Source of the DNA: Filobasidium wieringae
Lineage: Eukaryota > Basidiomycota > Tremellomycetes > Filobasidiales > Filobasidiaceae
Length of the DNA: 64,000 bases
Reading direction: 5' to 3'
Assembly: GCA_001600055.1 (NCBI GenBank)
Contig: BCIV01000007.1
Span: 372,001-436,000, forward strand
The position numbers and the translations under genes are program-made. The notes beneath the pieces are model-generated. The model was not told the origin of the DNA. It did not search any database and saw nothing but the letters and a program-made list of their open reading frames with translations. Positions 46,746 to 64,000 of this stretch are shown one piece after another; position 1 is the stretch's first letter, and the number at the start of each line of letters is the position of its first letter.

Positions 46746-47246
46746 GGAGGATGGACGTCATAGTGAGACTTATATGTATAAAGCGGTGGAGCATGAGCTC
46801 GCTTGTATAGTAAATAGCCCCGAGGTCCATAGCATGTGATTATGGATCCATAGCATGTGATTATGGTTGATGAGATACACAGCATACCTCTGCACCAGCA
46901 TGATGCTAGAGTGATGGCACATCTCGAGCGGTCGACGAACCTGATCTGCGGACGGGCAGTATTTCAGTTGTACGGCAATTGACGTAATGCCTGTCCGTCC
47001 CGCCAAGAGAGCACAAAATAAACAAGACGGGCTTCTTTGAGCGATCGATCGCCCGTCTTTTCCTCCTGCAGCTCCCTCACGGGCGGCATATTGGGCATAC
47101 CTCATCACTACTTAGCTACTTGACCCGACACTGGAGATCGTACATCTTGTACATATTCGAGTCACACGTCTTGAGCCAGCAAAGATCCATTCGGGAAACA
47201 CTTGCAGGAGATTATCGCAACTTTCATTACTGAAACTCTCAGCAAG
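46746..47246. other. Intergenic between eIF3k and the DUF1295 gene
   Basis: No gene seen. It contains the 21-bp tandem duplication at 46826-46867 in what is probably the eIF3k 3' untranslated region. Confidence 0.45.
46826..46867. repeat. 21-bp tandem duplication
   Basis: Two adjacent, nearly perfect copies of TCCATAGCATGTGATTATGG plus one base. It is a local duplication without other copies noticed in the window. Confidence 0.8.
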
Positions 47247-48963
47247 ATGGTCGCCCATGTTATCGACCGCTATTATCTAACCATAACCCTGCTCATCACC
47301 CTAGGGTGGCAGTGCATGGGTTTCTTCATCGCTTGGACTTTACAAGTGAGTCGTCAGGCTTCTTATACGCATAGAAGGTAAATCAACTCATCGCTATTGA
47401 GTGATGACCAGTTTGACAAGATCACAGAGTAAGTTTGAATAGAAACCTGATTCTCAACTAAGACCCCGGTTGACCAGTCATCTGCTTTCTGTTCTTAGCT
47501 TCACCGTGAGGAACTAATCCGTAGATTCCTGTGGTGTATTTTGCTAATCCCCTTCATCTATGATCTCAGGGAGGATCCAACTTCTTCGTTCTCGGTCAGT
47601 TAGGCAACCTAAGTCGCTGTGTACCTAGCATCCTCAAACTGACTTGAATACGAAATCTACCTAGCATTGGTCACGCTTCTGATGGGAAATAGTGAGGCTC
47701 TGTTCGCTGCTATTGAAACACGCGATATCTTTGCTCAACCTCCTCACTTTATGTTTAGCCTTCTATGCTAGGAACATTGTGTAAGTAACACGAATGGAAA
47801 TCTCAGTGCACCGACATACGGGCTGACCTCGCTGAAATGATAGGGCATCTGTGCTTCAGATGGTCTGGGCCACCAGATTGGCCGGATTCCTTCTCTTCCG
47901 AGTACTCAAGACCGGAAGTAAGCAGACCCAGCTTGGTGTCCCTTTATCGAAGCCTAATTGCAAGGTGTTAATACAGGCGATACGAGGTTCGATGATATCC
48001 GATCACATTTCCTCAAGTTCGCTGGGTTTTGGGTAGGGCAGATTATCTGGGTCTGGGTAGTCTGTACGTATTTCTCACAAGCCTCCCTCTGATTATAACG
48101 ACTCACGCTTGCATGCCCTTCAGCTTTGCCCGTCGTTATCTTGAACTCTCCTGCCGTCTCTGACCTGAGCATGGGAGGGAACAATCCAGGATTTGGTACC
48201 GGTCGCGACATCGCCGGTATTATCATCTGGGCACTAGGGTTCATCATCGAAAGTTGGGCCGACATCGCTAAGGTATACACAACTTCGTTTACATCGCCTT
48301 CCTTACAGGCGGCTGATATAGACGTTATGATACAGTTCTGGTACAAGAGCAAGAACCCTCCTAAGAACGTACCCTGTACCGCTGGAGTTTGGGCATGGTC
48401 AAGGCACCCGCCTTACTTCGGTGAAATCATTTTGCAATGGGGAATCTGGATCCTTTGCAGTAAGCCATAATCGGCTGCAAGCAGATGATGTCGGCTAAAA
48501 CATCTTTATTCGAAGTTTCCCCTGCTGCAGCGAATGACAACCTTTCTAGCGGAGCTTCTGCGGCTCTGTACGCATCTGTGCTTGGACCTGTATTGACCAC
48601 TATTCTGTAAGTTGATTGTGCATTCCAGACCGAGATATCAGCTCACGTCTCTTCATCCGTAGTCTTCTGTTTGCTTCGGGTATGCCGACCGCGGAGAAAC
48701 CTACCGCAAAGAAATTCTTCATGCAGTCGAGTTCTACGGACGAAAGCAAACGTGACGATGGGTTCGCTTGGAACAACTATAAGAATTACTTGTCCAAGAC
48801 ATCCATCTTGTTCCCAATCCCTCCTGCCATCTACAGGCCTTTGCCTCGATGGGTCAAGACATGGGTCCTACTTGACCTGCCTATCTATCGATTTGATGAG
48901 AAGAAAGACGGCCAACAAGCGATCGAGGAGGAAAGACACAAGAGGGAAAGGCGTTCGTCCTAA
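47247..48963 (+). CDS. DUF1295 integral membrane protein (steroid 5-alpha-reductase-like fold)
   Basis: A many-exon gene starting MVAHVIDRYYLTITLLITLG at 47247. The early exons are very short: 47247-47345, 47412-47428 (17 nt), 47499-47505 (7 nt), 47570-47594, 47665-47691, 47759-47780, 47844-47917; they join in frame. Several hydrophobic segments follow one another. The DUF1295 core reads VLQMVWATRLAGFLLFRVLK, FDDIRSHFLKFAGFWVGQII, DIAGIIIWALGFIIESWADI, then NPPKNVPCTAGVWAWSRHPP and YFGEIILQWGIWIL, the RHPPYFGE element being the family hallmark also seen in steroid reductases and isoprenylcysteine methyltransferases. A basic cytosolic tail follows. NADPH-dependent reduction of a lipid is possible by fold, but no substrate is known. 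Confidence 0.88.
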
Positions 48964-49441
48964 GACATGATATACTAAGGAACGATTCACTCCATAATCA
49001 TGTAACTGCAGTATAAAAGCTCTGCCAGACTATAATTGACTATATAATGCTATCGAAGATTTTGAACAGTCCATGTGCAAACAGATTCGTCTGCTCGCCC
49101 AAGGCAAAATATATTCCGCAAGACCCAGGGCCTTACAAGTGCTGAAGAAGCAAGTCTTTCCAATCAATTTCCCGAAAGTATAGCCTTAGAGATATTGGTG
49201 TGACCGATGCCCCTCTCTAGGGAAAATTCCGGCAATAGCTCGAGCAGAGGAATTGGCAAGTATCGGATTATCGCTGCGCCAATGTCATGCCTGCCTCGCA
49301 TGTGACTTGGATACATTCAGCTTAACAGCTGAACTTCGGACGACCTGCGAAATGTTCTGTTGGATGTTTGATCATTAGTCATCGATCATTGAACATAAGT
49401 ATCGTCATTGTATCATGAGCTGTATCTGATTACATGGTCAT
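48964..49441. other. Convergent 3' ends of the DUF1295 and CCT-eta genes
   Basis: No gene seen; 3' untranslated regions of both neighbours are expected here. Confidence 0.45.
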
Positions 49442-51496
49442 CTAACGACCCCTACCCCTGCCACGACCCCTCATCGCTCTCTGCGCTCCTCCTCTTGGCA
49501 TCTGAGGACCCAAGTCAGTCTGTGAATCGAGTCCAATCAATCAGCGTCAATCGACCAAGAAGTGCTCTGGCGTTTGTTACGTACCTGTTCGCTTGCTGGG
49601 TTCCTGACGGTCTCGTCTACACTTAAGATCAGGCATGCTGCTTCTACCGCACTACTGATGGCGTTCACCTTAACGAGTGCTGGCTCCCAGACAAACTTCT
49701 TCATGTTGTCAGCCACACCCTCGCTATCGACGTCAACACCGGCCCACAAGTCTCCTTGAGCGTGTCTCATCCTGAGCTTGTTCAAGCAGTCAGTGGCATC
49801 GAAACCAGCGTTGTCACAGATCTGTCGAGGAATAATTTCGAGAGCCTTGGCCATAGCACCGATGATAAGCTGTTGTTTGCCCATGATAGTCCTTGAGTGA
49901 TCTCGCAAGAATCGGGAGACCTCCATTTCGGCTGCACCACCTCCTGCAACGATTTGACTGTTCTTGATAGCCCTCTTGACAATCATGATTGAGTCGTGCA
50001 GAGATCGCTCGACCTCAGCGATGAACTGTTCGGCTCCTCCCCTGAGCAACAAAGTGCAGGTCATCGATTTCTGGCAGTCCTCGAAGACGTTGAACCTCTC
50101 GCCTCCGACCTGTTTCTCTTCGAACTTTCCACATGCTCCCAGGTGCTTGTCTTCGATGTCAGAACAGGTAGACTGGACAGATCCTCCCACAGCCTGAACG
50201 ACTCGCTTTAAGTCATCGTTTGATACACGTCCGGCACAGAAAATATCACGGTCGGCAAAGTATTGGGTTGCAAGATCACCGATGGGAAGTCTCGACAGCA
50301 CGACCTTGGCACCAGTGTTGACAACGGCCTCGAGTTTTCGGTAGATGATCTGCCACTCCGCATCGACAATAGCTTGGTATTCCTATGAGAAGGCTTGTCA
50401 GCGACCGTTCTCCTCGTATCCACAAGTTGCGAAGACTCACAGACACCTCGTTTACTCTGACCTCAGCATTGTCTTTCTCGGCTTTCAATTCCAGCTCAAC
50501 GTTCAAACACAAGACTTTGGGGTTAACGAAACTCTTGGGCTGTTGCTCGAATCCGGCATAAGAGAAAGTCTTCTTGAATGCTACACCCTTGATCAACAAG
50601 GAGTCCTTTTTTTAGAGCAGAGTCAGTATGCTATGTTCTTCACCTGGCCATCGAGAAAGCTTACCTGCATTCCACCTCCAGGCACCTTCTTCACACCGAT
50701 CAAACCCTCGTCCAAATCTTCCTGGTCGAGGCACATGACAGCATCAACAACCATAGTAGAGAAGAAGGGTTTCTGGGAGTGAATGAGTTTCGAGGACATC
50801 GAAGTTCCGGCACACTGCATCAAGAGGTCTCGGAATTTTCTGGACAGGGGAGCAGCCGCGCACCTCAGTAAGGATGTTTGCTTCGGTTCATCATTAAACT
50901 CACGCTGGGTCACTCTTATCAATCGTTACGGCAATCTCATTCAACTTCTTGATAGCCAACACCCTTCCCTCCGTCAGTCCTTGGATGATAGTGTGAACAC
51001 CAACACCTTCCTCAACGTAAGGTCGGATCTCTTTCAAGATTTCTGCAGCAAGCAAGGTTACGGAAGTAGTACCATCTCCTACTTCGGCGTCCTGAGCACG
51101 GGCAATGTCAACCAGAGTCCTAGCAGCAGGGTGTACGATATCCAAAAGACGAAGCAAAGTGGCACCGTCGTCTGAGGCCAAGAATTCATCAGCCTCGTCA
51201 TCTAAGCTCAATCCTTTAGAATGAACTCACTTGAGATAGTAGCCTCCCCTCGGTCATTTACAATCAATTTGTCCATTCCTCGAGGTCCCAAAGTTGTTGC
51301 AATAGTCTGAGCAACGGCAAGGCATGCGGATATATTGCTCAGCAGTTGAGCAGTTCCTTGGGAAGTGTCGGTTCCCTCTCGTAAGAGAACAACCGTTGGT
51401 TGCTATGATGTAAATTGAGTCACAAAAGCCATAACTTCATTTAGCTTTTCTAACATGCTTGTCTGCCTCGAGCCTTAAACTAACCATTGATGGCAT
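49442..51496 (-). CDS. CCT7: Chaperonin CCT/TRiC subunit eta
   Basis: A minus-strand gene; exon 1 codes for only four residues (51496-51485). CCT folds actin, tubulin and WD40 proteins in the cytosol. Diagnostic group II chaperonin motifs: [53 protein letters not shown] (joined across an intron whose acceptor is at 51172), [79 protein letters not shown] and [20 protein letters not shown]. The GTDTSQG start, the VNPKVL and [11 protein letters not shown] segments and the Arg/Gly-rich tail ([12 protein letters not shown]) fit the eta subunit. Length is normal. Confidence 0.96.
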
Positions 51497-51749
51497 TCCG
51501 TTCATGTTGGTGTATCTTCTTGGATACTTTTTTTTGACTGTTCAAGACAAACAATAATAATCGAGGAATGGACTTCATTATTAGTGATGGTGATTTCGAG
51601 CAAGTCCTACAGTGACAACAACTCGAGCGGATCGACGCGTGGACATGAACAAAGCGATGATGTCCGTTTCTCAATAGTACATTCAAAATCAACATGTTAT
51701 GTTAGTCGTTCATTACAAAGTCATGGATGGATATGCACTATCTACTGTA

Positions 51750-52918
51750 CTATTGGCTGGCGATGGTGTTCCAGTCAACGTACTTCAACCAGTCCCTAAC
51801 GTACTCCTCCTTCCCGTTGACCCCATACTTGGGCATATATACGTGCTCGTGCAAGCTGACACAGGCGAGTGGATGGATTCGGTGATGAGCCGAGTCGATT
51901 GCTGGCTCGGTGGTGGTCTCTGATTCCCCAGATTTGCCGTTCGATGAGGTTGTAGTTTCATTGGATGGCTCAGGTTCGGTAGGACGGAAAAGTTCTTTTT
52001 GGGCATCCCGACCAAGCATCAACCGGTTTCGGACAAGGATAGTTCCAGCTCCGTAAGTAGGCACGATGTCATAACGGAACTTCTTGTCTCCTGCAGGCTT
52101 CATTTTCACGAGCTTTGAATCGATTCAACAAACGACTCAACGTTCAGCTGAGAACCGAGAAATTGCCATAGATCGAGATCGCGCTCACCCATAGGAAACC
52201 ACTTCCGCTCATACCCCTAGCTCTTCCTACCAAGTGATCTTCTAGATGATCTATAACCGGTCTGAACTCGGATGGCACCTGTTGCTGAGTTCCTGTCCGC
52301 GTCTGATAATCCGATCGAGGAATCCCTTAGTATATGTTTATCCAGCATGTTAATGGCCGTGACGTACCAGTCGCTCTAAGAAGAAAGATCCGTTCAGAAT
52401 GGAACTAGCGCTGTTGAAAGCAACAGTGCACGATGGGTTTCTAGCGGTTTCGGTGAGAAGAGAGAGGATGTCGAAGGGTTGGTTGCGTTGAGATCTGGTT
52501 GCTTGCATTGACTTGAGCGTTTCGTTGGCTGTTTCCGATCAAGGTCATGCGGATAGTTGAAGGAGATGTAGGAAGGGTATTGTGTTGTATGTCGTATGTT
52601 AGGTTAAGATGATTAGGTAGTAGGGGAAAAGAAAATAAAGGCAAGCATTGTCTTCATATCAGCTGATGTAGGGGGTAGGTTTGTCCGTAAATGCGCACAG
52701 TTCATTTCTCCCTCCAAACGGTTCCAAAGTCCGCCTATCCACTGCTCAACATTTTCGAAACTCTCCTTAGGCAGGAACCCGTCGATTCCATTTTGTCTGA
52801 TGCCTTCGGCAGTAGTCGAGGTTGATGGTATCGATGAAACTTGACGGGCGAGCTGAAGGGTTGCGGATGGCGAGACAAGGGGACGAGCTGATCGGAGAAG
52901 AGATGCGGAGCGCTGCAT
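51750..52918 (-). CDS. Mitochondrial small-subunit ribosomal protein with superoxide-dismutase fold (mS42/mS43 type)
   Basis: Four exons (52918-52699, 52528-52368, 52302-52189, 52112-51750) join in frame to 285 residues. An Arg/Ser-rich presequence (MQRSASLLRSARPLV) predicts mitochondrial import. The body follows the Fe/Mn-SOD fold: CTVAFNSASSILNGSFFLER, SGSGFLWLVKMKPAGDKKF and a C-terminal CVSLHEHVYMPKYGVNGKEE, then YVRDWLKYVDWNTI. The usual SOD metal-ligand pattern is not intact, as in yeast Mrp1 and Rsm26, which are ribosomal rather than catalytic. Whether this is mS42 (Rsm26) or mS43 (Mrp1) I cannot decide. An acidic Ser/Thr insert lies between the two halves. It ends about 250 bp from the CCT-eta start on the same strand. 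Confidence 0.82.
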
Positions 52919-53786
52919 CTTGTTGCAGGTCTGGAGAATGAAAGAGATAGGATCGTTAGGGTAAGTTCTTAGAAGCAGATCAGCAAATGATCTGGGTTGA
53001 ACTACCTTCTGAGCCAGTTTGTTCAATTCAGCGGTCTTTCCGAAAGTCACAAGTCGCCTGATACTGGGGCAAAGTAAGCCCTAGGGATAAAATACGTGTT
53101 ATGTGACCAGACCACAAACTAAACACAACTTGTCGGAAGCGGATTCAGCTTCCGGTTGTTAGATCGGAGTGCGAAGGCATCCACTGGAAGGCAACGTGCA
53201 ACGTGGAGATAGTCCCCAGGGCCCACAGCGTTTCTCCGAAATCTCCAAGCGATGTATCGCATCAATGAAACAATCTTCAAGTAAGTCCAAGTGACGAGTG
53301 AGCTGCGTTCTTGTATAGCTACATCGAGGAGACTGGCCCATATGATACATAATAACCGAAGTTTAGATAGCTTCAATGAGCCATAGATTCGGTGCTAAGC
53401 ACTCTGAGTCCTCTGAGCTTATGTTGTGCTATGCACGCATCTTCACAGCAGTCAGCGTGTCCGGCCGTTTCACAGGTCTTGAACGATCTTGCACCTGAAA
53501 CGTGCTAATGCACAAATCACGAATGTCAGGCGCGTCGGCGATATCTGACACGTCCTCTCACAGTCTGACCCCTATGCAACGATTTCTCTCTGCGCAGCCT
53601 GACATCTTTCTCGACTCTACCGTTTGGGTTCCTCCTCGTCCAGTCAGGCGCGCTTCTTCCACCTTGTCCAGCTTTCATCTTCAACGACGTCGATTCCTCC
53701 TTGATTTGCCCGACTCGACTGACTTCCTCTTCTTCTCTCCGGCAACCACCCCTACGAAAAGAGAATTCGAATCGATCTAGTACAAA
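52919..53786. promoter_or_regulatory. Divergent region between the mS42-like gene and eS17
   Basis: No independent gene is convincing. A pyrimidine-rich stretch (53560-53750) before the eS17 start fits the leader/initiator of a ribosomal protein gene; the 92-codon open frame inside it looks accidental. Confidence 0.5.
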
Positions 53787-54960
53787 ATGGTGAGCTTCCC
53801 GACGGCTGAACCTGGGGATCTCGAACGGACGGAAACTTGAACACGGATGGTCGCTGGAGTTGTGTATGTGTGCGTGCTTGGACAAGGGGAATCGACATCA
53901 GGGAATACACGGTTGGACGGATTTGACAAGATTGGTCAGGCAGTTGGGATTCAAGAGCATGGGAGAGATGTTTAGCGCTCGGAGCGTCATCAGGGGTGAT
54001 TTATAGGGAATTAGTTCAGTCGGGAGACGGAACAATCAGCAATTCAGAGACCAGCAATACGTCCTAGCACATCAGAGCGCAGCCCGAACCGCCAGGGCAC
54101 CTCACGAACTTGAAATTATCCCTTACACCAAGCGGCTCAAGATTCATTCCGAAGGAAGCAAAGATTCGTCTACCTTGATATCATCTTCTGGAGCCCTTAC
54201 TTCCAAACACGCACGCACACATACACACACATCCGCACATCCCGCTCAAGTTCCTACGTAGAGATCTCTTGGAACAGTCCGCAATTACCGTTTCGAGCGC
54301 ATGAAAAGCTAATCGTTTTCACGACAACAGGGTAGAGTCAGGACAAAGACCGTAAAGAAGGCCTCCAGGGCTCTCATTGAGAAATACTACCCCAGGTTGA
54401 CTTTGGACTTCCAGTGAGTAGAGTCGCGATGACAATATTTCTAAGTTTGGACAAAACTGATAACGGTTTTTCGTCAAAAGCACCAACAAGCGAATCCTTG
54501 ACGAGGTCGCTATGGTCCCCTCCAAGAGGTTGAGGAACAAGATCTCTGGATGTGCGTATCTCTGCGTAGCCATATCGAAGTTCGGCTGTTGACATCTGTT
54601 TGCCTTGCATGAAAACAGTCACCACCCACTTGATGAAGCGAATTCAGAAGGGACCCGTCCGAGGTATCTCTTTCCGTCTGCAGGAGGAGGAGAGGGAGAA
54701 GAAGGATCAGTACGTCCCCGACGTCTCTGCCTTGGAGGTTGGCGAGACTGGTTTGGAGGTTGATGCCCACACCAAGGTGAGTCGTGATGTTGGCTTATCG
54801 ACGTTTTGGGAGCTGTCATCTGACAACAATAATCTTTCTTCAGGCATTGCTCCAATCCCTCGGATTCGACAACGCCATCCCTACCACCGTTGTCGCCATT
54901 GCCGGTCCCGAGCCTACCACTCGTGGCAAGCGATTCGTTCCCGGTGCCGGAGCCGCCTAA
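53787..54960 (+). CDS. RPS17: 40S ribosomal protein eS17
   Basis: Five exons (53787-53789, 54331-54413, 54481-54551, 54619-54776, 54844-54960) join in frame to 143 residues. Exon 1 codes only for the start Met and is followed by a 541-nt intron, by far the longest in the window. The protein is plainly eS17: [60 protein letters not shown] and a variable C-terminus ([18 protein letters not shown]). It belongs to the head of the 40S subunit. Strong codon bias agrees with high expression. Confidence 0.98.
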
Positions 54961-55404
54961 ATGTACTAGTTGTAGGCATGAAGGTGGATTTGGGATTTGG
55001 AATGTGCTAGCAAGACATTCCTGTCGGATGGGTTCTCGTCGGGGTGTATGTTTTGCGTTTTATGTCACTTGATGAGGATTCATTCGATGGGGGACAGATC
55101 AGTCGTGGGACACAAGCAACGCACTTCGGTCCGGATACCTCTAGTCCATGGGGTTTCAAACAGTTTCCAGATTGCAGCTCGAAACAGGGCCAGAATAGAG
55201 CATTGATACCAGCCTATACCGCGTTACACACCTTGTTTCTGTCATGCTGAGAATTAGTCTCATCCACCTGAACGAAATCGCTGCGCCTCGTCGACTCAGC
55301 GAGTCTTAACAAGTAGGTCTTCGATCTTTGTCGATATATCGCTACATGCCCGATACAAATATGATACAAAGCATTCGAGTTTCTTTCTTGCCGCTGTACG
55401 AGAT
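54961..55404. other. Convergent 3' ends of eS17 and NC2-beta
   Basis: No gene seen; it holds two 3' untranslated regions. Confidence 0.45.
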
Positions 55405-56168
55405 CTACTCCGGCTTGATATCGGATCCCTGGTACCTTGCCAAACTCGCTGCAAAGAGTCTCTCTTGAGCGGCAGCGAGTTCTGCATCGGACATCCCGTT
55501 GGTCTTGAAGGCTTTGTTTTGACGTTCTTGGATGGCCTGAAAAGGGGGTCGGAAGGCAGGGAACAGGTGATGAGCCAAGGGGGAGATAGCATGAAGGGCG
55601 GGAAACTTACCTTGGATTGTTCTTTACTTGCTTCCCAGGCTGAGACCAGATCGTCCTTGTATTTCTCCATACCTATTGTCTGCAATAGGCACGAGAGCAG
55701 CAACACGGTCAACCCTTGTTGTCAGAGTTCAAGAATCGATTGAGCAACCCACTTCCATAGCGGATATTACGTGTTCAGGAGCGATGGTCTTCTTCTTGTC
55801 CTTCTCGCATTCATCGTTGGCAGAGAGAGCAATGAGTTTGATGAATTCTAGTTCCAGTAACGTGGAGAGATATCGAGCGAGATCAAGGGAAGACGATCAG
55901 AACGAATACGTTCGTCGAAGGGATTCTGTCTTTGGACAAATACGGGGGTACTCACCAACACATGCAGAACTCAAGACATCGATCGTTTCTTTGGCACAAG
56001 TTATATCCTTCGTACCATGCTCGGCTTCGGCGTTGGCCAAGATCTCTATAAGACCGGTCGATCGTTGGTCAGATAGGGTGATGTGCCGAGGCGATCGGAG
56101 GCTAGTTAGCTACCTTTGATTATCTTCTGAACGGTCGCTCTAGGGAGTGTCTCTTCAGCTTCTGCCAT
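55405..56168 (-). CDS. NCB2: Negative cofactor 2 beta (Dr1), histone-fold TBP regulator
   Basis: Five exons (56168-56114, 56045-55956, 55847-55753, 55679-55611, 55536-55405) join in frame to 146 residues. NC2-beta pairs with NC2-alpha through a histone fold, clamps TBP on DNA and represses or adjusts RNA polymerase II transcription. The histone fold reads LPRATVQKIIKEILA, CAKETIDVLSSACVEFIKLI, ALSANDECEKDKKKTIAPEH and VISAMEALGMEKYKDDL, in step with human DR1 (LPRAAINKMIKE..., KKTISPEHVIQALESLGF). The C-terminal helix with NGMSDAELAAAQERLFA matches the DR1 region that follows the fold. It lacks the Gln/Ala-rich tail of the human protein. Confidence 0.94.
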
Positions 56169-56821
56169 TGTAATTATTATGGAAGTATGTAGAAGCTCTT
56201 TCGATGATGGCGCGTTACTAGTTGCGGATCGGCAAGATCAAAGAGGCTGAATAGTTCGAGATGTAATGACCGTAGCCGTCAGAATATGTTCAAAGTTGAA
56301 TCTACTCAATTGAGCGGATGCAAATAACTTGGTCGCGTTGGACCGGAGCTAGACCTGTTGATTGTGTGGCCCTATTGAGTTGCGACTGCTTCGATGAGTC
56401 TGCTGTATGAAGGATAAGCAGTCGCTGATCGCTGAGTCATAACCAGATCCTCAATCTAGCATTTTTATAAGCTTGAACAAAAGGCACTCTTAACTAACAG
56501 GGATTAGCGCTTCTCAAGGATTTGGCATTGTTGACGATCTCCCTTCAACGGCAGCGACGATCAAGAAGCAACGACTCTGTCTCTTTCGGATGGGATTATA
56601 GACGACCTAGACTGAGAATCTAAGAACGACAACTACATCGACTCCATAGACTTAGATATATAATCAACGCTTTCCGGAGGAATAATCAACCAAAGTTGAT
56701 ACTACTGCTTAACATTGTCAACATCTCCTTGACATATCCCTCACCTCTTGACGCCAGCTTCTAGCGGAACCTGGGAGCATCTGCCTGTCAGGTGATTTCT
56801 TCGAGGTTGGGGAACTTCAAG
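56169..56821. promoter_or_regulatory. Divergent region between NC2-beta and the CHD-type remodeller
   Basis: 653 bp between start codons with no gene or clear TATA element; both promoters must lie here. Confidence 0.45.
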
Positions 56822-63205
<6,384 letters not shown>

Positions 63206-63602
63206 GTTGTAGTTTCATTGTAGATCTAGAGGTGATCGATCCATCTACATGTCAAACCACGATCTGATCGCTCGCTCGCTCGCTCGCTCGAGGTTATCAT
63301 TTCGGAATTCGCGAGATTGATGAATTGGATCCGAGATTGTGCGATTGGGAGTGATATTTGGTTCCGTTGATAAGATGGAAATCACGTCAACGCCTGATTT
63401 ATTACGAAAAGAAGCGAATTCGGGAGAGCGACGATTGGTGGAAAGAGGCGAAACGGTGACAGAGAGGGCACAGCCAGTGGCCACCAGTGGGTCCAGCCAG
63501 TGCAGCCAGTGCAGCCAGTGGGTATATACAGCAGGTAGGTGCTATAGGTACAGCTATAGGTATAGCTACTAGCTACTACAACTACCACCAACACAAACAA
63601 CC
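63206..63602. promoter_or_regulatory. Intergenic with CTCG and CAGCCAGTG tandem repeats and a TATA box
   Basis: A short (CTCG)n run lies near 63269-63292. Three perfect copies of the 9-mer CAGCCAGTG stand at 63494-63520, directly before a TATATA box (63523-63528), 75 bp upstream of the next start codon. The leader that follows is rich in CTATAGGTA and CTAC steps. Confidence 0.55.
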
Positions 63603-64000
63603 ATGGCCACGACACGCTCACCATACCCACAACCTCAAGGCAATCTCCCACTCCCACTAACCTTCCTCCCATCTCCATCCCGCCGAGTACTCATCATCGG
63701 TACAAACAAACTCGCCGCTGCTCGAGCATTCACATTCCTAGACTCATCCTTCGCCGTAACCATCCTCAGCTCCAGTGCGCCGACTTGCGATGAGCTCAAA
63801 CATCGAGCGAGATCGGGTCAGGTGGAGTTCATCGGGAAGGGCGATGAGGCGAGGTGGGATGACGAGACGAACGAAAGCGAATGGAGAGGACTCTTTTCTA
63901 CTATCGATGGGTTGAGCATGGTCGTCGTAGCGGATACAGTCCTCACCGCCACCTCCTCCACTGAACGAAGATCCCGCCTTTCAGCTCAATCGATCTTTCA
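63603..64000 (+). CDS. Siroheme-synthase-like protein (Met8-type NAD-binding domain), partial at window edge
   Basis: Open from an ATG in good context (ACAACCATGG) to the end of the window, 132 codons. After a Pro-rich start it reads SRRVLIIGTNKLAAARAF and FAVTILSS, a Rossmann strand-loop-helix like that of Met8/CysG precorrin-2 dehydrogenase, then a second strand IDGLSMVVVADTV. Basidiomycetes often have this domain alone or fused to uroporphyrinogen-III methyltransferase for siroheme, the cofactor of sulphite reductase. The usual glycine-rich loop is altered (GTNKLAAA), and the missing C-terminus prevents a firm call. Confidence 0.55.
   Translation, partial: MATTRSPYPQPQGNLPLPLTFLPSPSRRVLIIGTNKLAAARAFTFLDSSFAVTILSSSAPTCDELKHRARSGQVEFIGKGDEARWDDETNESEWRGLFSTIDGLSMVVVADTVLTATSSTERRSRLSAQSIF

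Noticed and set aside
53502..53780. 92-codon plus-strand ORF before eS17 as a small gene
   Set aside because: It lies in the pyrimidine-rich promoter/leader of a ribosomal protein gene and resembles no protein.

Overview
The window is a gene-dense piece of nuclear chromosome from a basidiomycete fungus, most likely a tremellomycete yeast or relative. The reasons are: many short introns (about 50-90 nt, GTRNGT...YAG) in nearly every gene, very short exons, EF3 (a fungal translation factor), a CAP10-type GT90 glycosyltransferase of the kind used for capsule and wall glycans, an Msb2-type signalling mucin, and WSC/DUF1996 wall proteins. I cannot name the species. I rebuilt most gene models by hand from splice signals; where stated, exon lengths add up in frame.

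Layout. 0.3-5.7 kb: GT90 glycosyltransferase and an apolipoprotein N-acyltransferase-like nitrilase-fold membrane protein, both +. 5.7-7.9 kb: mostly empty, with one doubtful low-complexity ORF. 7.9-11 kb: deoxyhypusine synthase (-) divergent from a STYX-like pseudophosphatase (+). 11.2-18.2 kb: EF3 and the V-ATPase subunit a, both -. 18.7-19.1 kb: a small 12-cysteine protein made of three modules, divergent from the V-ATPase gene. 19.5-24.8 kb: the Msb2-like mucin (-). 26.8-29 kb: a secreted GH28 pectinase (+) with 17 exons. 29.3-34.4 kb: exosome Csl4 (-), pyruvate dehydrogenase E2 (+), Sed5/syntaxin-5 (+). 35.5-38.6 kb: a secreted DUF1996 + WSC protein (+). 39.1-44.6 kb: an S33 tripeptidyl-aminopeptidase-like hydrolase (-), an intron-containing tRNA-Ser(AGA) (-) and COP9 signalosome subunit 2 (-). 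45.7-49 kb: eIF3k (+) and a DUF1295 membrane protein (+). 49.4-52.9 kb: CCT-eta (-) and an SOD-fold mitochondrial ribosomal protein (-). 53.8-56.2 kb: ribosomal protein eS17 (+) and NC2-beta/Dr1 (-). 56.8-63.2 kb: a PHD/chromo/SNF2 remodeller of CHD/Mi-2 type (+). 63.6 kb to the edge: start of a siroheme-synthase-like gene (+).

Most genes are housekeeping genes for translation (EF3, eIF3k, eS17, deoxyhypusine synthase, mS42-like, tRNA-Ser), protein folding, RNA decay, vesicle traffic and transcription. Between them lie surface or secreted proteins (GT90, Msb2, GH28, DUF1996/WSC) that fit a saprobic or plant-associated yeast. There is no operon logic, CRISPR array or recognisable transposon.

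The most unusual observations are the splicing pattern (microexons of 4, 6, 7, 10, 12, 14, 15 and 17 nt, two of them next to GC-AG introns), the triplicated cysteine module, the phosphatase-like protein that keeps its Cys but has lost its Arg, and the DEAS variant of the remodeller's motif II.
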